Below are positions 60,172-64,000 of a DNA stretch of 64,000 nt, piece after piece (the stretch's first letter is position 1; each line of letters starts with the position of its first letter). A program made the translations under genes and the position numbers. A model generated the notes under the pieces. The model did not search any database. It worked only from the letters and a program-made list of their open reading frames with translations, and was not told where the DNA came from. Location of the stretch: assembly GCF_016907895.1 (NCBI RefSeq), contig NZ_JAFBCV010000001.1:595871-659870 (forward strand). Direction: 5' to 3'. The DNA comes from Shouchella xiaoxiensis. Lineage in GTDB: Bacteria; Bacillota; Bacilli; Bacillales; Bacillaceae_D.

Positions 60172-61512
60172 TTATGAACCTAAGCTGCTCATATCTTGAC
60201 TGAGCGGATTCCGTTTAAAATAGAAATAAAGAACTAAGCTCGTAATAACAAGAAGCACGGCATAAAGTACGGCAAAAAGAAAGAAAATGATACCCAAATT
60301 ACCGGAAGTAGTGGCTGCGTCAGCCGTTCGTTGGACATCAAAGATGGTCCATGGTTGCCTGCCCGTACAGCTAAAGATCCATCCTGTCTCAATTCCAATC
60401 ATAGCAAGTGGACCAGAGGCTACGAATGCCGCAAGCAGCCACTTGGGGAATCTGAAATCTTCTTGTTTTCGCTTGATGAACCAGTACAGAAGACCAATCC
60501 CAGATATACCAATTAAGCCACCACCGATAAAGACCATTACATTAAATAGGGTATGAACGATTAAAGGTGGCCAATTCTCTTGCGGAAAATCATTTAAGCC
60601 TTGTATAACTGCGTCTGTTGAATATGTAGCGAGCCAGCTTAACATCCCAGGTATTTCAAGACCTCCAATAACTTCATTTGCCTCTGGACTCGGTACTCCA
60701 AAAAGAGTTAGAGGAGCGTTACTTTGTGTCTCGAATAACCCTTCCGCTGCAGCTAATTTGATGGGAATTTCTTCATACAGCATAACGGTCGTATCATGTC
60801 CGGTCAGTCCAGTCCACAGGGACATTAGAAAAGCAAAGACTAGTGTAAGGATCAGGCCTTTATGGTGGTAGTTACGTTCTCTTTTTGTTAGTGAAGGCTT
60901 AAATAATTTAAAAGCAGCAACAGCAACTAAAACAAATGCACCAGTCATATAAGCTGTAGAGACAACATGAAGAGATGTGGACCAAAAGCTCGTTGATAAG
61001 GCGGCGGCGAGAGGATCGACGTTTGTAATCTCACCATTTACAACATCAAAACCTTGTGGTGTATTCATCCACGAATGGGCGCTTGTGATGAGTACGGCAG
61101 ATGCTACTGCTCCAAAGGCAATAAAGAAAGAACTAACAATGCGCATGGTCGTTGCTAATCGATCAGCTGCATAAACATAGATCGCAAGGAAAAGTGATTC
61201 TAAGAAAAAAGCAAAGATTTCTATTTGGAACGGTAGGGCAATCACTTGACCTACAACTTCCATAAAACCCGGCCAGAGCAGAGATAGCATGACGGCAACG
61301 ATTGTTCCAGTAGGAATAGCAACACCAAGTAAAATGGCCAAACCCTTCGTTAAACGTTTCGCTAGTACTGCATAATCATTATCTTTACGAATGACGCGCA
61401 TAATCTCGGAAAAAAAGATCATCAATGAGATACCAACAGTTAAAGTAGCGAAAATAATATGAAAAGCCATTGATGTGCCAAAGAGCATCCGTGATAAAAG
61501 TACATTATCCAT
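60172..61512 (-). CDS. cydA: Cytochrome bd-type quinol oxidase subunit I, CydA (YthA-like)
   Basis: Haem-bearing subunit, 446 residues, that oxidises menaquinol and reduces oxygen to water. The N-terminal helix has LFGTSMAFHIIFATLTVG with haem ligand His18. The GRQPW motif at the quinol/haem region is intact (CTGRQPWTIFDVQRTADA). The Q loop is short, as in the cyanide-insensitive (Cio/YthAB) branch. A minus-strand TATAAT at 61567-61572 is a possible -10, without a good -35; the gap to the upstream fbpB-like terminator is short. Confidence 0.92.
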   Translation of the reverse strand: MDNVLLSRMLFGTSMAFHIIFATLTVGISLMIFFSEIMRVIRKDNDYAVLAKRLTKGLAILLGVAIPTGTIVAVMLSLLWPGFMEVVGQVIALPFQIEIFAFFLESLFLAIYVYAADRLATTMRIVSSFFIAFGAVASAVLITSAHSWMNTPQGFDVVNGEITNVDPLAAALSTSFWSTSLHVVSTAYMTGAFVLVAVAAFKLFKPSLTKRERNYHHKGLILTLVFAFLMSLWTGLTGHDTTVMLYEEIPIKLAAAEGLFETQSNAPLTLFGVPSPEANEVIGGLEIPGMLSWLATYSTDAVIQGLNDFPQENWPPLIVHTLFNVMVFIGGGLIGISGIGLLYWFIKRKQEDFRFPKWLLAAFVASGPLAMIGIETGWIFSCTGRQPWTIFDVQRTADAATTSGNLGIIFFLFAVLYAVLLVITSLVLYFYFKRNPLSQDMSSLGS

Positions 61513-61572
61513 AGTTAGCCTCGTTTCTCCATTTTTATGAAGTTACTTTGTGCAAACGATGAAAGATTATAC

Positions 61573-61601
61573 AAAAAAAACGAGCCTTAAAATCGGCTCG
61601 T
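61573..61601 (-). terminator. Terminator of the FbpB-like gene
   Basis: On the minus strand, CGAGCC and GGCTCG pair around an 8-base loop and are followed by eight T residues. The gene's stop codon lies in the loop. Confidence 0.82.
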
Positions 61602-61757
61602 TCGGAAAGATTTATTATCTTTGTTTTTATTATTTTTCTTTTCGGCACGCTCGTATAACTTATCATCAATCTTTGACAGTGCCTCTGGATCGTTAAGAAG
61701 CTCATCACGATTTTGTGCAATTAAGTCTTCATAGCGAACTAAATGTCGTTTACGCAA
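61587..61757 (-). CDS. Small basic protein, FbpB-like
   Basis: A 56-residue protein read from a TTG at 61757: MRKRHLVRYEDLIAQNRDE, LLNDPEALSKIDDKLYER, then a Lys/Asn-rich tail ending SFRTSRF. The pattern RKR, EDLI.QN..ELL.D..AL..I...L fits the Fur-regulated basic protein family (FbpB), whose members in B. subtilis assist iron-sparing control with the FsrA small RNA. AAAGGTG lies upstream of the TTG, a consensus promoter precedes it, and a terminator ends it. A poor Fur-box-like stretch, TGATAAG-A-AATATTC, overlaps the likely start site. Another frame here (61535-61720) is not protein-like. Confidence 0.7.
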   Translation of the reverse strand: MRKRHLVRYEDLIAQNRDELLNDPEALSKIDDKLYERAEKKNNKNKDNKSFRTSRF

Positions 61758-61792
61758 TTTAATCACCTTTTATCTGAATATTTCTTATCATT

Positions 61793-61820
61793 AGTATACC
61801 ACGGTTTAAATCAGTTGCAA
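61793..61820 (-). promoter_or_regulatory. Promoter of the FbpB-like gene
   Basis: On the minus strand TTGCAA and TATACT are 16 bases apart, with TGG before the -10 making it an extended -10. Confidence 0.75.
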
Positions 61821-62000
61821 GCATAATTTGTTACAAATTTTTGATAAAGATGAAATTTGTCGAAATAACTCGTAAAAAAACAAAAAGTTTTTTTAAGGAG
61901 GACACTTTACACACTGAGAGAACATTGTTAAACTATTCATACAGATTAATTACGTATAGAGAAAAGAAAAGCAGACCAACCTAGAGTGGAGGGATTCAAA

Positions 62001-62147
62001 ATGACTCAAGCAGAAAAAAAACAAATTGAAAACATTCAGAAACAAATCAAAATGCTTAGTGAAGAAATTGATTTCATTAAGCAGAAGCATGAAATGGAAT
62101 TTGAGCAATTAGAAACCGACAGTAGTTTAGTCCAAACGTATAATTAA
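62001..62147 (+). CDS. 48-residue coiled-coil protein
   Basis: ATG after GTGGAGGGATTCAAA opens a 48-codon frame: MTQAEKKQIENIQKQIKM, LSEEIDFIKQKHEMEFEQ, ending SSLVQTYN. Heptad-like spacing of Ile/Leu/Met suggests a short coiled coil. A strong terminator follows. I do not recognise the family. No clean promoter; TTGTTA at 61925 is a possible -35. Confidence 0.7.
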   Translation: MTQAEKKQIENIQKQIKMLSEEIDFIKQKHEMEFEQLETDSSLVQTYN

Positions 62148-62157
62148 TTTTCAAGAT

Positions 62158-62194
62158 AAAAGCTGCCAACTTATTTTATTTGGCAGCTTTTTTT
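62158..62194 (+). terminator. Terminator after the 48-residue protein
   Basis: AAAGCTGCCAA and TTGGCAGCTTT pair around an AT-rich loop, followed by T residues. Confidence 0.88.
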
Positions 62195-62282
62195 GTTCTT
62201 CTTTACAAATAGACCGAAATTTGTTTTAAAATAGAAGCAGGATTAGACATTTTTCTATGTACATATAGAGGAGGATTTTCAA

Positions 62283-62624
62283 ATGGCAAAAAGAAAATGG
62301 GGATTTATTTTAGCTGGTGTAGCAATTGCCGTCGTCTTATCAAAAAAAGAATGGCGTGAGAAAGTATGTGTGGAAGTCAAAGGCGTTAAAAAACAAGCAG
62401 AAGATGCTTACGGGTTTATTAGAGACAATCGTGAAGAAATGGTGCAATCAGCAAGAGAAACAATTGAGAATGTAAACATCATGTGGAAAGATTTATCAAC
62501 AGACTTAAAGACATTAACTCAAACAGCTTCGCATATGAAAGAAACGTCCGAAGAAGCAATACAAGCAGCAAAAGAAGCAGCTGATGAAATTAAATTGTTA
62601 AAAAAAGAACGTGAAGATGTATAG
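62283..62624 (+). CDS. Membrane-anchored helical protein, YtxH-like
   Basis: 113 residues: a short basic N-terminus, one hydrophobic segment (WGFILAGVAIAVVLS, residues 6-20), then a long charged helix with repeating Ala/Glu/Lys (KQAEDAYGFIRDN, EEAIQAAKEAADEIKLLKKE). This is the general plan of YtxH-type general stress proteins and similar apolipoprotein-like bacterial coiled coils; identity is not certain. GAGGAGGATTTTCAA precedes the ATG. No terminator immediately follows; the nearest is at 62860. Confidence 0.7.
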   Translation: MAKRKWGFILAGVAIAVVLSKKEWREKVCVEVKGVKKQAEDAYGFIRDNREEMVQSARETIENVNIMWKDLSTDLKTLTQTASHMKETSEEAIQAAKEAADEIKLLKKEREDV

Positions 62625-62976
62625 GAAATTCATTTAGCGGTTATTCTACTTTCAAGGACGGTAGCTTTTGCTATTGTTCTTCCTATAAATGAGTTGTGTT
62701 GGTAAGAGTATGTTTTGTCATTCATTTTCTTTTTAGAAGGTGGTTGCATTGAGCAAGGTAAATGTCTTTTTCGTCATGTAAGACCATACATGATTGATGA
62801 GAGGTGTTTCCAAAAGACAAAGATCGACTCGACCCTAGAAGCAATGAACTATAGGTTTTAAAACAGCAGCCCAGCGCTGCTGTTTTTTTGTGGTATAGAT
62901 ATTTTTATCAAAGAATGGATAAAAGCGAAACAGCTGTCAAACACTACTAGCACAACAAGATAAGGAGGAAAAAAAA
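62625..62976. other. Non-coding gap before yfkD with microORF and terminator
   Basis: About 350 bases without a normal gene. AGAAGGTGG precedes a TTG at 62749 that opens only ten codons (MSKVNVFFVM, stop at 62781). A hairpin-capable CATGT/ACATG pair follows, then a perfect terminator at 62860-62889, about 90 bases before yfkD. It may be a long 3' untranslated region, a small RNA or a leader; nothing decides between them. Confidence 0.4.
62860..62889 (+). terminator. Terminator upstream of yfkD
   Basis: AAAACAGCAGC and GCTGCTGTTTT form a perfect 11-bp stem with loop CCAGC and extra T residues. Confidence 0.88.
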
Positions 62977-63780
62977 GTGAAACGTATCGTTGCAGTAGCC
63001 ATGCTTATTCTTTTGTTTTGTGCCTCTGCTTCTTCACTGAGCTATGCAAAGGAAGAAACAAAAGAAACACCATTTATGATTCCGCAGTCTGTCTTATCTA
63101 TCTCTAAAGAAAACACGTATAAAAATCCAACTCAGGATTTACCGTATTTACAACCAAGTGACTTAGCCAAGCAATTGCTTGAATCAACGGAAGAGACCAT
63201 TGAGAATCCAGATCTTATTCGAATTATGAATGAATCGTCTATTCAATTTGCCAAGCTTGGTTTCGCAATGAAGGCCTCTATTTATTTAGGTGAATGGCCC
63301 CTTGCTTATGAATCTGAAGGTACAGAAGTGAACTGGGAGTATCAAAAAGTAAATACGAACTATATTGATAACCGCGGAGGCAATGCGCCAAAAGTAATGT
63401 CGTATAATCAAGAACAGCAAAAAAAGATTACTGGGGGCTTAACCGCGAAAATTCCTAATTCTGAAGCAGTAGAAAAAATGATGATGATATCAGCTTCAGA
63501 AAAAACGAGCTTGCCCCTTTCATTTGATACAGTTGTTGGCCAGGGAACGAAGAAAAACAATCAATACAATGTTCCATCTCGGCAAGTTGGCTATTTATAT
63601 GGTTATGTGCCGGCTGTACAAGAAAAAGGAAACGTCACCTATGGTGAAGTATACTTAACACTTCGGGCAGGTAAGCCTAAGTTAGACGTGAAGAATGTGA
63701 CTCAACAAGGAATTGGAGCTTGGATTCCTGTCCAGGACAATATTTCATTCACATTCATGGCTTCAACACAACCAAGGTAA
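62977..63780 (+). CDS. yfkD: YfkD-family secreted protein
   Basis: 267 residues, starting with a signal peptide (KRIVAVAMLILLFCASASSLSYA, cleavage probably after SYA near residue 24). The mature part matches the Bacillus YfkD family as I remember it: IPQSVLSISKENTYKNPTQDLP, IENPDLIRIMNESSI, IYLGEWPL, DNRGGNAP, GGLTAKIP, VTYGEVYL, and NVTQQGIGAWIPVQD. Known as a conserved Bacillus protein of unknown function, often linked to spore formers. GTG start after AAGGAGG. The downstream terminator palindrome abuts a probable insertion element. Confidence 0.88.
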   Translation: MKRIVAVAMLILLFCASASSLSYAKEETKETPFMIPQSVLSISKENTYKNPTQDLPYLQPSDLAKQLLESTEETIENPDLIRIMNESSIQFAKLGFAMKASIYLGEWPLAYESEGTEVNWEYQKVNTNYIDNRGGNAPKVMSYNQEQQKKITGGLTAKIPNSEAVEKMMMISASEKTSLPLSFDTVVGQGTKKNNQYNVPSRQVGYLYGYVPAVQEKGNVTYGEVYLTLRAGKPKLDVKNVTQQGIGAWIPVQDNISFTFMASTQPR

Positions 63781-63786
63781 AGAAAA

Positions 63787-63806
63787 ACCAGTTCATATGA
63801 ACTGGT
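63787..63806 (+). terminator. yfkD terminator palindrome, T tract missing
   Basis: ACCAGTTCAT-ATGAACTGGT is a perfect 20-bp palindrome preceded by an A run but not followed by T residues; the expected T tract is replaced by the start of the next element. Confidence 0.6.
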
Positions 63807-63809
63807 CAG

Positions 63810-63842
63810 GCTGTTGAGAAAGTAATTTCTCAACAGCTTTTT
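63810..63842 (+). terminator. Terminator hairpin before the transposase
   Basis: GCTGTTGAGAAA and TTTCTCAACAGC form a perfect 12-bp stem with loop GTAA and TTTTT after it. Confidence 0.88.
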
Positions 63843-63874
63843 CTTATTTATAGACACCTAAACAAAAATACTCT

Positions 63875-63883
63875 TGTTATAAT
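63875..63883 (+). promoter_or_regulatory. Extended -10 promoter of the transposase
   Basis: TGTTATAAT about 37 bases before the transposase ATG; no clear -35. Confidence 0.55.
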
Positions 63884-63919
63884 GGAAAAAAGAACGGAAA
63901 CGTGTTGGGGGAATGCGTA

Positions 63920-64000
63920 ATGTTACGTCGTCAAACAGATAAACAAATTGAACTCGAAATGGTTTCCATTGATCAATTGATGCCTGAGGATCATTTACTT
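63920..64000 (+). CDS. IS1182-type transposase, N-terminal fragment cut by the window
   Basis: Twenty-seven codons are visible: MLRRQTDKQIELEMVSIDQ then LMPEDHLL. The phrase VSIDQLMPEDHLL is characteristic of the N-terminus of IS1182-family DDE transposases in bacilli. GGGGGAATGCGTA precedes the ATG at 63920. The catalytic residues lie beyond the window, so intactness is unknown. Confidence 0.78.
   Translation, partial: MLRRQTDKQIELEMVSIDQLMPEDHLL

Larger units (their letters stand above)
63807..64000 (+). mobile_element. Left part of an IS1182-type insertion sequence (partial)
   Basis: The transposase start at 63920 identifies an IS1182-type element that continues beyond the window. Its left end is inferred to be near 63807, right after the yfkD terminator palindrome, where sequence character changes. 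The first part holds a perfect hairpin (63810-63842), which may protect the transposase from outside read-through. The right end and target duplication are out of view. Confidence 0.55.

Noticed and set aside
61535..61720. A 61-codon minus frame before cydA
   Set aside because: No ribosome binding site and no protein-like content; the real gene here is in another frame (FbpB-like, 61587-61757).
61885..61915. A strong AAGGAGG near 61896
   Set aside because: No start codon at a usable spacing; the following frame stops at once.
1..64000. CRISPR arrays, tRNA or rRNA genes, prophage
   Set aside because: No regularly spaced repeats, no cloverleaf or rRNA sequence, and no phage structural or integrase genes were seen by eye.

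Overview
The window is AT-rich Gram-positive DNA with strong AGGAGG-type ribosome binding sites, sigma-A promoters and many rho-independent terminators. The gene set (KinB-like kinase, YkvU-type flippase, AbrB, MreBH, BceABRS-type module, YfkD, an FbpB-like protein, bacterial nitric oxide synthase, GlpP antitermination) points to an endospore-forming Bacillaceae. An alkaliphilic Bacillus relative (Shouchella/Alkalihalobacillus type) is plausible but is inference. No rRNA, tRNA or CRISPR array was seen.

Layout. 1-2.7 kb: phosphonate/phosphite importer phnDCE (minus). 3-6.7 kb: HelD-type helicase, SGNH hydrolase, an unknown protein and a 29-residue membrane miniprotein. 7-12 kb: a heterodimeric ABC exporter with one degenerate ATP site, and a KinB-like kinase. 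12-16 kb: a decayed glycerol kinase (glpK) remnant beside intact glpD and glpP, with a terminator/antiterminator leader before glpD. 16-20.7 kb: AGCS amino-acid/sodium symporter, YkvU-like flippase, gamma-glutamyltransferase. 20.8-24.8 kb: trehalose operon treP-treA-treR with three TreR-type operators. 24.9-28.5 kb: glutathione peroxidase, nitric oxide synthase, ABC-F protein. 28.5-32.2 kb: fructose operon fruR-fruK-fruA. 32.2-34.7 kb: an amidohydrolase operon with two uncharacterised proteins behind a perfect 16-bp palindrome. 34.7-39.5 kb: a D-threonate/D-erythronate-type operon (DeoR regulator, kinase, PdxA2 dehydrogenase, GntP permease). 39.5-42.3 kb: MreBH, DCC thiol protein, AbrB homologue and small unknowns. 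42.4-47 kb: bceAB, then bceRS after a strong terminator. 47-52 kb: RNase H, aldehyde dehydrogenase, an isolated siderophore-type N-hydroxylase, catalase. 52-56.1 kb: a 1016-residue GNAT-beta-sandwich fusion translationally coupled to an amidohydrolase, then a 34-residue membrane miniprotein. 56.1-64 kb: PepF-like peptidase, acidic-linker lipoprotein, cydAB, an FbpB-like small gene, small coiled-coil proteins, yfkD, and the start of an IS1182-type transposase that runs off the end.

Functionally this is mostly chromosomal core and carbon-utilisation DNA: compact operons, each with its own regulator and terminator. The least explained parts are the GNAT fusion with its amidohydrolase, the amidohydrolase/unknown-protein operon at 32.3-34.6 kb, and the very small proteins. 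The clearest evolutionary event is the loss of glpK with glpD and glpP retained.
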